DNA of 64,000 nt from Mycolicibacterium monacense (GCF_010731575.1 NZ_AP022617.1:4340001-4404000); one strand, 5' to 3'; positions 21,048 through 29,892 are shown, counted from the first letter of the stretch. Numbers and translations are program-made. Notes: generated by a model not told the origin, from the sequence alone.

Positions 21048-21824
21048 TCAGGTGCGGCCGCGGCCGCGGCCCACGGTCCTCGTCATGGCGCGCACGAGGT
21101 GGCGCGGGACCAGGCGGCTGACGGTGGTCATGGCCTTGTACTGCACACCGGGCACGATGACGACTCTGTCCTTGGCGACGGCGGTGAGACAGTCACCGAC
21201 GACGTCGTCGACTTCGAGCCACATCCACGACGGCAGGCCCGACATCTCGATGCCGGCCCGCTGGTGGAATTCGGTGTGGATGAATCCGGGACACAGGGCG
21301 TGCACGCCGACGCCGGTGCCGCCGAGCCCGTTGGCGAGTCCTTCGGAGAAGGCGATCACCCACGCCTTGGAGGCCGAGTAGGTCGACCCGCGGCCGGGCA
21401 GCAGACCCGACACGCTCGCAACGTTGATGACGGTGCCGGCGTGCGCGTCGAGCATCGGCGGGAGGGCGGCGTGGGTGAGCTGCATGACCGCGGTGACGTT
21501 GACGTCGAGCTGGGACTGCAACACCTGGTAGTCGGCGGTCCAGAACTCCCCGGAGGTGCCGAATCCGGCGTTGTTGACGAGCACCCGGACGCCCGCGGAG
21601 AGCCGTTCGGCGACCTTGGCGCGGTCATCGGCGTCGGCGAGGTCCGCGGGTAGCACCTCGACACCGGCGCCGGTCTCGGCGCGTAGTGCCCCCGCGAGCG
21701 CTTCGAGGCGGGCTTCGTCGCGGGCGACGAGGACGAGGTCGTGGCCGTCGGCTGCGTAGCGCCGCGCGAAGCCTTCACCGAGGCCGGAGGTCGGTCCGGT
21801 GATCAGGACGACGGGACGGGGCAT
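21048..21824 (-). CDS. Short-chain dehydrogenase/reductase next to ttfA
   Basis: About 258 residues from ATG 21824 (MPRPVVLITGPTSGLGEGFARRY); a GTG at 21839, right after the ttfA stop, is an alternative. Motifs: TGPTSGLG, NNAGFG, and YSASK for the catalytic Tyr-Lys pair. The C-terminal part, LVPRHLVRAMTRTVGRGRGRT, is basic and could touch the membrane. It is tightly spaced behind ttfA, suggesting co-expression. In M. tuberculosis I recall a different gene (pyrE) at this point. Confidence 0.85.
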   Translation of the reverse strand: MPRPVVLITGPTSGLGEGFARRYAADGHDLVLVARDEARLEALAGALRAETGAGVEVLPADLADADDRAKVAERLSAGVRVLVNNAGFGTSGEFWTADYQVLQSQLDVNVTAVMQLTHAALPPMLDAHAGTVINVASVSGLLPGRGSTYSASKAWVIAFSEGLANGLGGTGVGVHALCPGFIHTEFHQRAGIEMSGLPSWMWLEVDDVVGDCLTAVAKDRVVIVPGVQYKAMTTVSRLVPRHLVRAMTRTVGRGRGRT

Positions 21825-21839
21825 CGCGGAGGAGCGCAC

Positions 21840-22706
21840 TCAGCGCTGGAAGTTGGCCGACTGGTGCCCGTTGCGCGCCGGCGGGGTCCGGCGTGCGGTG
21901 TCGGGACGTGCCGCCGGCGGACCGTCGGGCCGGCCGGCCTCCGGACGCTGCGCGTACGGGCGGGCCGGGGCGGCAGAACCGGGACGGCCGACGTCGGGGC
22001 GGCCCTGCGGTGGCTCCGGCGGGCGGTGCGGCGCCGGGTTGATCGGCCGGCTGGGCGAACCGCTGCGCCGGGCGACGGCCTGGACGGAATCGGTCTGCGG
22101 GATCGGGGGCAGCACCCGCAGCAGGTCGTTGAACTGCCGCACGGTGCGCAGACCCTCGTCCCACTGGGCGCGCGTGCTGGTGACCGGCATGCTGATCAGC
22201 GTCCAGTGCTGTTCGTTCCACATGATCTCGGCACAGTCGGGCGCGGTGTGGGCGAACGTGACCATGCGCCGGTCGCAGGCGCGGCGGGCCGCGTCGAGGT
22301 TGGTGGAGTACACCATCCGGGGGCCGATCGCGCCGAGCAGCCAGATGTCGTTCTCGCGGGGCTCCTTGATGCCCTTGAGCCGCATGTCCACGACGACGTT
22401 GGTGCCGACCTTGCGGTGCAGCGCGATGACGGTGGCGACGTCCTCGAGGTCGAAGATGAACACCGCCTCGCCACGGATCTGGCCGAGCACGACGTTCTTG
22501 GCGGTGACGTCACCGACGGTGGACATCACGCCGCGTTTCCAGCGTTTGAGGATGTCGGCGGATTCGTGCTCGTAATCGAAGCCGTGCGACTTGGCCCACG
22601 ACTTCCGGCGTCGGCCGAGCCCGCGTCGACGGTCGATGTCGACGTAGAGAAGCACGGCTGCGCCCACGAAGCAGAGCGCAGACAGCGTGAACCAGAGCGG
22701 GACCAT
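21840..22706 (-). CDS. ttfA: Trehalose monomycolate transport factor TtfA
   Basis: 288 residues. An N-terminal membrane helix (VPLWFTLSALCFVGAAVLLYVDI) with a basic stop-transfer segment RRRGLGRRR is followed by a cytoplasmic domain of about 180 residues (VMSTVGDVTAKNVVLGQIRGE, MRLKGIKEPRENDIWLLGAIGPRMVYST) and a Pro/Arg-rich disordered tail. This matches Rv0383c/MSMEG_0736, reported as TtfA, a partner of the mycolate flippase MmpL3. Its place just after clpB is also as in M. tuberculosis. Identification is by remembered sequence and synteny. Confidence 0.85.
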   Translation of the reverse strand: MVPLWFTLSALCFVGAAVLLYVDIDRRRGLGRRRKSWAKSHGFDYEHESADILKRWKRGVMSTVGDVTAKNVVLGQIRGEAVFIFDLEDVATVIALHRKVGTNVVVDMRLKGIKEPRENDIWLLGAIGPRMVYSTNLDAARRACDRRMVTFAHTAPDCAEIMWNEQHWTLISMPVTSTRAQWDEGLRTVRQFNDLLRVLPPIPQTDSVQAVARRSGSPSRPINPAPHRPPEPPQGRPDVGRPGSAAPARPYAQRPEAGRPDGPPAARPDTARRTPPARNGHQSANFQR

Positions 22707-22776
22707 CGGACCTAGCCTACTTGCTGGTACCGCATTCGCCCGAACTCAAGTTGGTCACAACCTTATTTCCGCACGC

Positions 22777-22833
22777 CGAGATCAGGGTTATGGCACGCCG
22801 ACGACCGTTTCGGCGTGCCCAACCCTGATCTCG
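22777..22833 (-). terminator. Large hairpin between clpB and ttfA
   Basis: Two arms of about 24 bases pair almost perfectly: CGAGATCAGGGTT-at-GGCACGCCGA (22777-22801) with TCGGCGTGCC-c-AACCCTGATCTCG (22810-22833), separated by about 8 bases. It lies 45 bases after the clpB stop and before ttfA. There is no U-run, so it may act as a structured or factor-assisted terminator, or mark RNA processing. Confidence 0.6.
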
Positions 22834-22878
22834 GGCGCTCAAGACCTCAGCCCAGGCCGAGGGTCTTCGCGCAAGCGC

Positions 22879-25425
22879 TCATCCCAGCACCAGCGATTCG
22901 CCGTCCGGACTGACGTTGACCGGCACGATGTCACCGTCGTGCACGTCACCGGCCAGCAGCATCTTCGCGAGCTGATCGCCGATGGACTGCTGGATCAACC
23001 GACGCAGCGGCCGGGCGCCGTAGAGCGGGTCGAACCCGCGGTCGGCCAGCCACTTCTTCGCCGGCAGCGACACCTCGAGCGTGAGGCGACGCTGCGCCAG
23101 CCGCTTGGCCAGCTGCTGCAGCTGGATGTCGACGATGGACACCAGCTCCTCGGGGTTGAGCCCGTCGAACACGATCACGTCGTCGAGCCGGTTGATGAAC
23201 TCGGGCTTGAAGGCCGAGCGCACTGCCGCCATCACCATGTCCTCGGTGCCGCCGGCGCCCAGGTTGGACGTCAGGATGAGGATGGTGTTGCGGAAGTCGA
23301 CCGTGCGGCCCTGACCGTCGGTCAGCCGGCCCTCGTCGAGCACCTGCAGCAACACGTCGAACACGTCCGGGTGGGCTTTCTCGATCTCGTCGAACAGCAC
23401 CACGGTGTACGGGCGACGCCGCACCGCCTCGGTCAGCTGGCCGCCCTGGTCGTATCCGATGTATCCCGGAGGCGCACCGACCAGGCGGGCGACGGAGTGC
23501 TTCTCGCCGTACTCGCTCATGTCGATGCGGACCATCGCGCGTTCGTCGTCGAACAGGAACTCCGCCAGCGCCTTGGCCAGCTCGGTCTTACCGACACCGG
23601 TCGGGCCCAGGAACATGAACGAGCCCGTCGGCCGGTTCGGGTCGGCGACGCCGGCCCGGGTGCGCCGCACCGCGTCGGATACGGCCTGCACCGCCCTGCG
23701 CTGCCCGACGACCCGCTTGCCGAGTTCGTCCTCCATGCGCAGCAGCTTGGCGGTCTCGCCTTCGAGCATGCGGCCTGCGGGGATGCCGGTCCAGGCCGAC
23801 ACCACCTCGGCGATGTCGTCGGGTCCGACCTCCTCCTTGAGCATCACGTCGTCCCGGGCTTCGGCTTGGGGGACCGCGGCGTCGAGTTTCTTCTCGACCT
23901 CGGGGATGCGGCCGTAGCGCAGCTCGGCGGCCTTTTCGAGGTTGCCGTCGCGCTCGGCCCGGTCGGCCTCACCGCGCAGCGCCTCGAGCTGCTCCTTGAG
24001 TTCGCGGACGATGTCGATGGCGTTCTTCTCGTTCTGCCACCGCGTGGTCAGCTCCGCCAGCTTCTCCTTGTAGTCGGCCAGCTCACCGCGCAGCTTCTCC
24101 AGCCGTTCCTTCGACGCGTCGTCCTCCTCCTTGGCCAGCGCCATCTCCTCGATCTCGAGGCGACGGACCAGGCGCTCGACCTCGTCGATCTCGACGGGCC
24201 GGGAGTCGATCTCCATGCGCAGCCGGGAGGCGGCCTCGTCGACCAGGTCGATGGCCTTGTCCGGCAGGAACCGGGCGGTGATGTAGCGGTCGGAGAGGGT
24301 GGCAGCGGAGACGAGAGCGGAGTCGGTGATGCGCACGCCGTGGTGCACCTCGTAGCGCTCCTTGAGGCCGCGCAGGATGCCGACGGTGTCCTCCACCGAC
24401 GGTTCGCCGACGTAGACCTGCTGGAACCGGCGCTCGAGCGCAGCGTCCTTCTCGATGTACTTGCGGTACTCGTCGAGGGTGGTGGCGCCGACCAGCCGCA
24501 GCTCACCGCGGGCGAGCATCGGCTTGATCATGTTGCCGGCGTCCATCGAGGAGTCGCCGGTCGCGCCGGCGCCGACGATGGTGTGCAGCTCGTCGATGAA
24601 CGTGATGATCTGCCCCGCCGAGTTCTTGATGTCATCGAGGACTGCCTTGAGCCGTTCCTCGAACTCACCGCGGTACTTCGAACCGGCGACCATCGAACCC
24701 AGGTCGAGCGAGATGACGGTCTTACCGCGCAGGCTCTCCGGCACGTCACCGGCCACGATGCGCTGGGCCAGGCCCTCGACGATCGCGGTCTTGCCGACGC
24801 CGGGCTCACCGATGAGCACCGGGTTGTTCTTGGTACGACGGCTCAGCACCTGTACGACGCGGCGGATCTCGGTGTCCCGGCCGATGACCGGGTCGAGCTG
24901 GCCTTCGCGTGCGCGGGCGGTCAGATCGGTGGAGTACTTCTCCAGCGCCTGGTAGCTGCCCTCGGGGTCCGGGCTGGTGACGCGGGCGCTGCCGCGCACC
25001 TTGACGAACGCCTCGCGCAGCGCCTGCGGCGAGGCGCCGTGGCCGGTCAGCAGCTTGGCGACGTCGGAGTCGCCGGTGGCCAGGCCGACCATCAGGTGCT
25101 CGGTCGAGACGTACTCGTCGTCGATCTCCGTGGCGAGCTGCTGGGCGGCGGTGACCGCGGCCAGCGACTCACGCGACAGCTGCGGCTGGCTGCTGGCGCC
25201 GCTGGCGCTGGGCAGCCGGTCGAGGAGGCGCTGCGTCTCGGCCCGAACTGTCGCGGGTTCGACGCCGACGGCCTCCAGAAGGGGTGCGGCAATGCCGTCG
25301 TTCTGCGTCAGCAATGCCATCAACAAATGGGCGGGCGCGATCTGGGGGTTGCCTGCGGCACTGGCCGCCTGCAACGCCGAAGTCAGCGCCGCCTGGGTCT
25401 TGGTCGTCGGGTTGAACGAGTCCAC
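22879..25425 (-). CDS. clpB: ATP-dependent disaggregase ClpB
   Basis: 848 residues, full length. In order: N domain ([19 protein letters not shown]), first AAA+ domain with Walker [16 protein letters not shown], the coiled-coil middle domain (about 400-530, rich in Glu and Lys), second AAA+ domain with [15 protein letters not shown], and the C-terminal domain. ClpB works with DnaK/DnaJ/GrpE to rescue aggregated proteins in the cytoplasm. An HAIR-type HspR operator lies 55 bases upstream, which ties it to the dnaK operon at 33-37 kb. Confidence 0.97.
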   Translation of the reverse strand: MDSFNPTTKTQAALTSALQAASAAGNPQIAPAHLLMALLTQNDGIAAPLLEAVGVEPATVRAETQRLLDRLPSASGASSQPQLSRESLAAVTAAQQLATEIDDEYVSTEHLMVGLATGDSDVAKLLTGHGASPQALREAFVKVRGSARVTSPDPEGSYQALEKYSTDLTARAREGQLDPVIGRDTEIRRVVQVLSRRTKNNPVLIGEPGVGKTAIVEGLAQRIVAGDVPESLRGKTVISLDLGSMVAGSKYRGEFEERLKAVLDDIKNSAGQIITFIDELHTIVGAGATGDSSMDAGNMIKPMLARGELRLVGATTLDEYRKYIEKDAALERRFQQVYVGEPSVEDTVGILRGLKERYEVHHGVRITDSALVSAATLSDRYITARFLPDKAIDLVDEAASRLRMEIDSRPVEIDEVERLVRRLEIEEMALAKEEDDASKERLEKLRGELADYKEKLAELTTRWQNEKNAIDIVRELKEQLEALRGEADRAERDGNLEKAAELRYGRIPEVEKKLDAAVPQAEARDDVMLKEEVGPDDIAEVVSAWTGIPAGRMLEGETAKLLRMEDELGKRVVGQRRAVQAVSDAVRRTRAGVADPNRPTGSFMFLGPTGVGKTELAKALAEFLFDDERAMVRIDMSEYGEKHSVARLVGAPPGYIGYDQGGQLTEAVRRRPYTVVLFDEIEKAHPDVFDVLLQVLDEGRLTDGQGRTVDFRNTILILTSNLGAGGTEDMVMAAVRSAFKPEFINRLDDVIVFDGLNPEELVSIVDIQLQQLAKRLAQRRLTLEVSLPAKKWLADRGFDPLYGARPLRRLIQQSIGDQLAKMLLAGDVHDGDIVPVNVSPDGESLVLG

Positions 25426-25479
25426 GACACCTCCGATCGTCTGGTTGAAATGCTTGTCGGCTACTTCAACGCACTAAAT

Positions 25480-25500
25480 CTTGAGTCTGTTCCGCTCAAC
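25480..25500. promoter_or_regulatory. HAIR element (HspR operator) upstream of clpB
   Basis: CTTGAGT-ctgttcc-GCTCAAC matches the known HAIR consensus CTTGAGT-N7-ACTCAAG in 12 of 14 arm positions. It lies 55-75 bases before the clpB ATG. HspR, encoded at 33.0 kb, is the expected repressor. Confidence 0.85.
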
Positions 25501-25555
25501 TTTAACTCCTTTGCAGATGTCGGACTAGAGGCAAAGGGCCCTCGATGTCGGCGCG

Positions 25556-26335
25556 TCAACGGGGGTCGTGCCAGGTGCCACCCCGCCCGAAGCTCTGGTA
25601 GGTCTCCAGCGGGCCGCCGACGGCGAGCCTGTCGTAGAGGTAGTGCGCGAATGCCGTCGCCAGGAGGAGCTCGGGCAGAGGGTGGACCGTGGGCTGCAGG
25701 CAGCTCAGTGTGTAGTCGAAGAAGTCGTTACTCGTCCCGACCGATCGCCACTGTCGTTCCACGGTCGCGATCGCCGGGCCGACGGTGGGTCCGATCGGCT
25801 CACAGACGGCGGCGAATCTGTCCCGGGGGTGAATGCATATATCCGTCGTCGCCACCTGGTGTCCACCGACCTCGAGCGCCACGGTGATACGCGTTGTGCG
25901 CATCTGTCGCCACACCGAACTCGTCTGACGGATGCGGCCGAGATGACGGCCCGTGGCGTCCTCGACCACGATGGTGTGTCTGCGCGCCAATCCGCCCAGC
26001 CGCTTCAGCGACAGGATCGGAGCGCCGCCCGGTCCGAGCACCTCGTAGGACAGATCGGCGACCTCGCGGTTGATCGCGGACGATCTGTTCGATCGCGGTC
26101 GGATGAGACCAACCTGTTGACCGCTTTGCGTCTCCAACGCGCACGAGACGTCCACGTCTCGCGGAAAGGGGATGGCGCGCAACAGAAGGATCGGCTCCCC
26201 GATCGGATGTCCCGGTGCCGATGGGGCATACCCGGGATGCGGCGCAATGCTGCCAGTCCATCGGTCACCGTCGAAGTACCTCGTCTGACGAGGATCCCAG
26301 GGGTCTGTGAACCACCCCGGGGCGGTGCCGCTCAC
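25556..26335 (-). CDS. DUF2510 plus tubby/scramblase-like protein (copy A)
   Basis: About 259 residues from GTG 26335, overlapping the stop of copy B by GTGA. The N-terminus APGWFTDPWDPRQTRYFDG with following WTG is a DUF2510 domain. The rest resembles phospholipid scramblase/LURP-one-type proteins: LSYEVLGPGGAPILSLKRL, GRIRQTS, IATVERQW, and the closing LLLATAFAHYLYD. Function is unknown. Copy B is a clear paralog. There is no signal peptide or obvious membrane helix apart from the hydrophobic C-terminal stretch. The scramblase assignment is an inference from pattern. Confidence 0.72.
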   Translation of the reverse strand: MSGTAPGWFTDPWDPRQTRYFDGDRWTGSIAPHPGYAPSAPGHPIGEPILLLRAIPFPRDVDVSCALETQSGQQVGLIRPRSNRSSAINREVADLSYEVLGPGGAPILSLKRLGGLARRHTIVVEDATGRHLGRIRQTSSVWRQMRTTRITVALEVGGHQVATTDICIHPRDRFAAVCEPIGPTVGPAIATVERQWRSVGTSNDFFDYTLSCLQPTVHPLPELLLATAFAHYLYDRLAVGGPLETYQSFGRGGTWHDPR

Positions 26336-27117
26336 GACTCCCACGTTGGACGAGACAACCAACGCCCGACTGCACCAAAGGGCCCACGATCGACCACGCC
26401 GTCGTAGAGCGAATGCATGAAAGCAGTGACCAGCAGCAGCATCGGCAGCGGCTCACCGGTCGGCTGCGCACATCGCAACTCGTAGACGAATGGGTCGTCC
26501 CCTCGGCCCGTGTACCCGCCCTGTCGTTCGATCGTGGCGATCACCGCACCGGCGGCGCCGCGGATCGGTGTCTCGAGGTTGGCATACCGGTTCTGCGAAG
26601 GGTCGATGGTCAGATCGGCACAGGCGAGTGGCTGCCGGCGAGATTCGAGCACGACCGCCATGCGAGCTTTCCGAAACGCCTGCCCCCGGGTGCTCGTCTG
26701 ACGGATCTGGCCGATGACGCCGCCCGCTGAATCGCGGATTTCGAGTCGGTGTTGCCGCTCCGCGAAGCGGGTGATGGACAGCATCGGCGTACCGCCGGGC
26801 TCCGACATCTGGAAATGCAGAGTCCCGGAGGGTTCGTTCGGCAGCGAAGTCGATACGACCACCGCGACCTGTCTGCCGAACTCATCATCGACCGACCACT
26901 GCACGTCCTCGTCACGATGGTCAGACAACCGGCACACGTAAAGCCTGGGACGGCCGAGCGGGTAACCACCGTCCGCTTGGCCATACGTACCTGTCAGCGG
27001 CGATCCGATGGCGGTATCGCCGGTCCATCGCCGACCGTCGAAGAACCTGAGTCGCGATGGATCCCACGGATCGGCGAACCATCCGGGCGCCGCGCCCAGA
27101 CCCGCGTCGTCTCCTAT
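26332..27117 (-). CDS. DUF2510 plus tubby/scramblase-like protein (copy B), unusual start
   Basis: About 261 residues. The reading frame contains a DUF2510 domain (APGWFADPWDPSRLRFFDG, then RRWTG) but no ATG, GTG or TTG lies between the upstream stop and that domain. A strong GGAGG (27124-27128 complement) stands six bases before ATA at 27117, giving IGDDAGLGAAPGWF; the first usual start, GTG 26937, would delete DUF2510. The core shares GQIRQTS, IATIERQ and LLLVTAFMHSLYD with copy A. It is divergent from the EspA-like gene, 131 bases away. Confidence 0.68.
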   Translation of the reverse strand: MGDDAGLGAAPGWFADPWDPSRLRFFDGRRWTGDTAIGSPLTGTYGQADGGYPLGRPRLYVCRLSDHRDEDVQWSVDDEFGRQVAVVVSTSLPNEPSGTLHFQMSEPGGTPMLSITRFAERQHRLEIRDSAGGVIGQIRQTSTRGQAFRKARMAVVLESRRQPLACADLTIDPSQNRYANLETPIRGAAGAVIATIERQGGYTGRGDDPFVYELRCAQPTGEPLPMLLLVTAFMHSLYDGVVDRGPFGAVGRWLSRPTWES

Positions 27118-27248
27118 GACTCACCTCCATCGAGGGGGACGCCTTGGTGGCGGCCGTACGGATCATACCCAGCAAAGTGTGAAATTAGCGTCTGCCGCAC
27201 CTTACGCCCACTGCTACGGTCAGTCTGGGAGAGAGGTGGTACTGGTCG

Positions 27249-28016
27249 ATGGGGTTGTTCGACGACTACGGCAAAGTGCTGGAGAAGGTCGGCAGCACGA
27301 TGAGTTCGTTCGACCCGTTCGGCCCGATAGGCGCTGCGGGGGAAATGCTTTCGGGAGTAGCTCAAACCGCCCAACTCATCGATCAGAACGGTGTCGACGC
27401 GCTGTGGAACTTGGCTGCCGACTCCGCGGAGATGGCCAGCGTCGCGGCAGGCATGCTTCCGCTGGCGAAACAAACCCTGATTATCCAAGGAGGCCTGAAA
27501 GCCGTCCTGGCAATGCAATACGAGTGCGGGTTCACCAACGAACCCGAGCGGGCAGACGGCTACAGCATGGGCGCGCAGCGTTTCAACGAAGTCACCGAAA
27601 CGTTGGCCGGCGCCACTCCCGACCAGAGATGGACCGGTGCGGCGTCCGATGCGTACGCGACCGCGAACGAACGCCAACAACTCCGCATGAAGAAGATGGT
27701 CGACGCCGATCTCGATGTGCGGATGGCTCTTTCAGCCGAGGCGGGCGCGGTCGAGACCACACGTCGGATCCTCAACAACGCTGCGACGATGATGGGCAAC
27801 GCCATTGCACCTGCACTGGCAGCGCGCGCGCTGGGAAAGTCCGGCAAAGCGCTGTCGCTCTCGATCGAGACAGCCGTGGTCGGCGTATCGGTGCCGACCT
27901 GCGTCTGGTACATGAACGAACTGGCGAATCTGTCCGAGAGATCGGCAGCGAGTATCGAAGCAGCCACGCGCCTCTACGAGGAAGTGGCCGATGATTGCTA
28001 TCCGACGAGGATGTAG
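27249..28016 (+). CDS. EspA/EspE-like ESX-associated protein
   Basis: 255 residues, mostly helical. Residues 116-140 (ETLAGATPDQRWTGAASDAY then ATAN) match the EspA-type WxG turn, Trp128-Thr-Gly130 followed by the DAYATANERQQ helix. A hydrophobic stretch lies at about 184-217. EspA is near 390 residues; the long Gly/Ser-rich C-terminal part is absent here. A ribosome site GAGAGAGGTGG precedes the ATG. The next gene is EspC-like, the usual partner. Export by an ESX (type VII) system is inferred; no ESX core genes are in this window. Confidence 0.68.
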   Translation: MGLFDDYGKVLEKVGSTMSSFDPFGPIGAAGEMLSGVAQTAQLIDQNGVDALWNLAADSAEMASVAAGMLPLAKQTLIIQGGLKAVLAMQYECGFTNEPERADGYSMGAQRFNEVTETLAGATPDQRWTGAASDAYATANERQQLRMKKMVDADLDVRMALSAEAGAVETTRRILNNAATMMGNAIAPALAARALGKSGKALSLSIETAVVGVSVPTCVWYMNELANLSERSAASIEAATRLYEEVADDCYPTRM

Positions 28017-28027
28017 GGGTCTAGGGC

Positions 28028-28357
28028 ATGACTGAAGGACCGGGTGAATTGCACGTATCTCCCGCCCACTTGCGGGAGTTGTCGGACAAGCAGAATCGTG
28101 GGGCACACCAGATCGCCGCGGCGACGACGTTGACCAATGGAGTCGCCTCCGAGGTCGAACGAACTCACGGCCGAGTCTGCGCACCGGCCTTCGCTGCGGC
28201 GGCAGCAGCCGAGGAGGCGCGCGTGAAGGCTTGCGCGGCAGTGCAGTCGGTGTCGGAGGCGTTCGCAGGCAGCCTCGAGCTTGCACAAGCGCAGTACTTG
28301 ACGACCGACGCGAACGCCCGGGATGAGCTCGACGGCATGATGCACCCCGGACGATGA
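28028..28357 (+). CDS. EspC/EspF-like type VII secretion substrate
   Basis: 109 residues, two predicted helices. The start MTEGPGELHVSPAHLRELSD and the segment VERTHGRVCAPAF parallel EspC (ITHGPYCSQF), including the cysteine at 51. Near the C-terminus, Tyr90-Leu-Thr-Thr-Asp94 is a YxxxD type VII export signal. It follows the EspA-like gene by 11 bases, the order of espA-espC and espE-espF. It would be the signal-bearing partner of the pair. Which ESX system exports it cannot be told. Confidence 0.72.
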   Translation: MTEGPGELHVSPAHLRELSDKQNRGAHQIAAATTLTNGVASEVERTHGRVCAPAFAAAAAAEEARVKACAAVQSVSEAFAGSLELAQAQYLTTDANARDELDGMMHPGR

Positions 28358-28504
28358 CGGATGACGAACTGGCCGCTACCGGTGATTCCGGCACTGTTAC
28401 CACGTGACTGAGCCGGTCTCGGCGACGCGCTGACAAGGCGCACTCATTCGAAACCGGCCGAGTGTGACTACGTTGAGTGCGACATCCGGACCGAAGGAGC
28501 GTGC

Positions 28505-29170
28505 ATGACCGGCAGTTGGGGAACTGTGCTGACCGAACTGATTCCGCTTGCCCTGGTGATCGCGCTCTCGCCGTTGTCGATCATCCCCGCGGTGCTGATG
28601 CTCCAGACTCCCCGACCGCGGCCGACCGCCCTCGCCTTCATGGCGGGCTGGCTGATCGGCCTCGGGGCACTGACGGCGATCTTCGTCGCGGTGTCCGGTG
28701 CGATCGGCGGCTTCGAGAAGCCGCCCAGCTGGGCGTCGTGGTTGCGCATCGTGATCGGCGCCGCGCTGATCGTCTTCGGCCTGGTCCGATTCGCGCGCCG
28801 ACATTCCTCGTCGCACCAGCCGAAGTGGCTGCGCAACCTGACCACCCTCGGCCCGGGCCGGGCCGCGGGCACCGCCGCGGTACTGACCGTCGCCAATCCG
28901 AAGGTCCTGTTCATCTGTGTCGCAGCGGGTTTGGCGATCGGCTCAGCGGGCCTCGGCAATGCGGTGTGGGCCGCGGTGGTCTACTTCGCCGCGATCGCGG
29001 GCTGCAGCGTCGCGGTGCCGATCCTGGCCTACGCGGTGTCGGGCGGTCGACTCGACGATCCGCTCGCGCGCCTCAAGGACTGGATGGAGCGCAACCACGC
29101 CACGCTGATGGCGGTGATACTCGTCGTCATCGGACTTCTGGTCCTGTACAAGGGAATTCACACACTCTGA
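28505..29170 (+). CDS. GAP-family (peptidoglycolipid addressing) membrane protein
   Basis: 221 residues with six likely membrane helices. The start MTGSWGTVLTELIPLALVIA and the ALSPLSIIPAVLMLQTPRPRP loop are typical of the Sap/GAP family, distant relatives of LysE exporters, some of which affect glycolipid transport in mycobacteria. KVLFICVAAGLAIGS is a family core segment. The ATG follows AGGAG. The cargo is unknown. Its end overlaps the convergent TetR gene by 13 bases. Confidence 0.8.
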   Translation: MTGSWGTVLTELIPLALVIALSPLSIIPAVLMLQTPRPRPTALAFMAGWLIGLGALTAIFVAVSGAIGGFEKPPSWASWLRIVIGAALIVFGLVRFARRHSSSHQPKWLRNLTTLGPGRAAGTAAVLTVANPKVLFICVAAGLAIGSAGLGNAVWAAVVYFAAIAGCSVAVPILAYAVSGGRLDDPLARLKDWMERNHATLMAVILVVIGLLVLYKGIHTL

Positions 29171-29793
29171 GCCGGTAGCCCCAGCTCCTCGGCGTCGGCG
29201 GTGAGATAGCGCGTCACCGTCGGGGCCAGCTGCGCGACGAGATCCTCGGTCGGGATCGTCGCCAGCGGCGGGATCTTCATCACGTAGCGCAGCACCGCCG
29301 TGCCGACCAGCGTGGTCGCGGCCAGCATCGCGCGTAGCCGTGCGTGTTCGTCGCCGCCGAGCACCCCGGACACCGCCGCGAGCACGTAGGTCTGCATGAA
29401 AGTGCGGAACGCCTCGTGGGCCTCGCTGTTCGAGGTGGCCGACTGCAGCATCACCACCATGCTCGGTCCGGTCTCCGGCGACTCCCAGATCTGCAGGTAC
29501 ACCCGGGCCATCCGGCTCCCGACGTCGCCGCCGGCCTCCGACAGGGCCTCGACGAGCCGCTCCGGATCGAGGATCAACCGCAGCGACTCGCGGAACAGGT
29601 CGAGTTTCGAACCGAACAGGTACAGCACCATCGACGGGTCGACGTGCGCGTCTTTCGCGATGGCCCGCAGCGTGGTGCGCTCGTAGCCGTCGGTGGCGAA
29701 CCGGTTCTTCGCCGCGGCCAGCACCACATCGCGGGACACCGGCTCCCCTTGTCGGCGGCCGCGGCGACGGGTCGTCTTCGCAGGTGAGGCCAT
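29158..29793 (-). CDS. TetR family regulator
   Basis: 211 residues. The DNA-binding region is DVVLAAAKNRFATDGYERTTLRAIAKDAHVDPSMVLYLFGSK, a standard TetR helix-turn-helix, preceded by a basic tail (TRRRGRRQ). The C-terminal domain is of the common mycobacterial type ending near LAPTVTRYLTAD. It is divergent from the membrane protein at 29893, with an inverted repeat between them, so it probably represses that operon and itself. The inducer is unknown. Confidence 0.87.
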   Translation of the reverse strand: MASPAKTTRRRGRRQGEPVSRDVVLAAAKNRFATDGYERTTLRAIAKDAHVDPSMVLYLFGSKLDLFRESLRLILDPERLVEALSEAGGDVGSRMARVYLQIWESPETGPSMVVMLQSATSNSEAHEAFRTFMQTYVLAAVSGVLGGDEHARLRAMLAATTLVGTAVLRYVMKIPPLATIPTEDLVAQLAPTVTRYLTADAEELGLPAQSV

Positions 29794-29803
29794 GTGACGA
29801 CAG

Positions 29804-29831
29804 TATCATTTCAACAGCTATTGAATAGATA
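29804..29831. promoter_or_regulatory. 11-6-11 inverted repeat, likely TetR operator
   Basis: TATCATTTCAA-cagcta-TTGAATAGATA, with 9 of 11 arm positions paired, lies 11 bases upstream of the TetR start and 62 bases before the divergent membrane-protein gene. Its low GC content stands out. Binding by the adjacent TetR is inferred. Confidence 0.65.
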
Positions 29832-29892
29832 CCGGCGCGGGGTTACGCTCACAGCACAAGAATTCAACGACAGATGAAAAGGAGGCGGGGCC

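Noticed and set aside
22687..25887. A very long open frame (over 1000 codons) on the plus strand opposite clpB
   Set aside because: It mirrors clpB codon by codon; high third-position GC leaves the antisense frame free of stops. The translated sequence is Val/Asp/His/Arg-rich without any domain, and the minus strand encodes a complete ClpB.
25556..28357. Possible mobile island because of lower GC and unusual genes
   Set aside because: No integrase, transposase, tRNA end or flanking direct repeats are seen. The genes may be accessory, but transfer is not shown.
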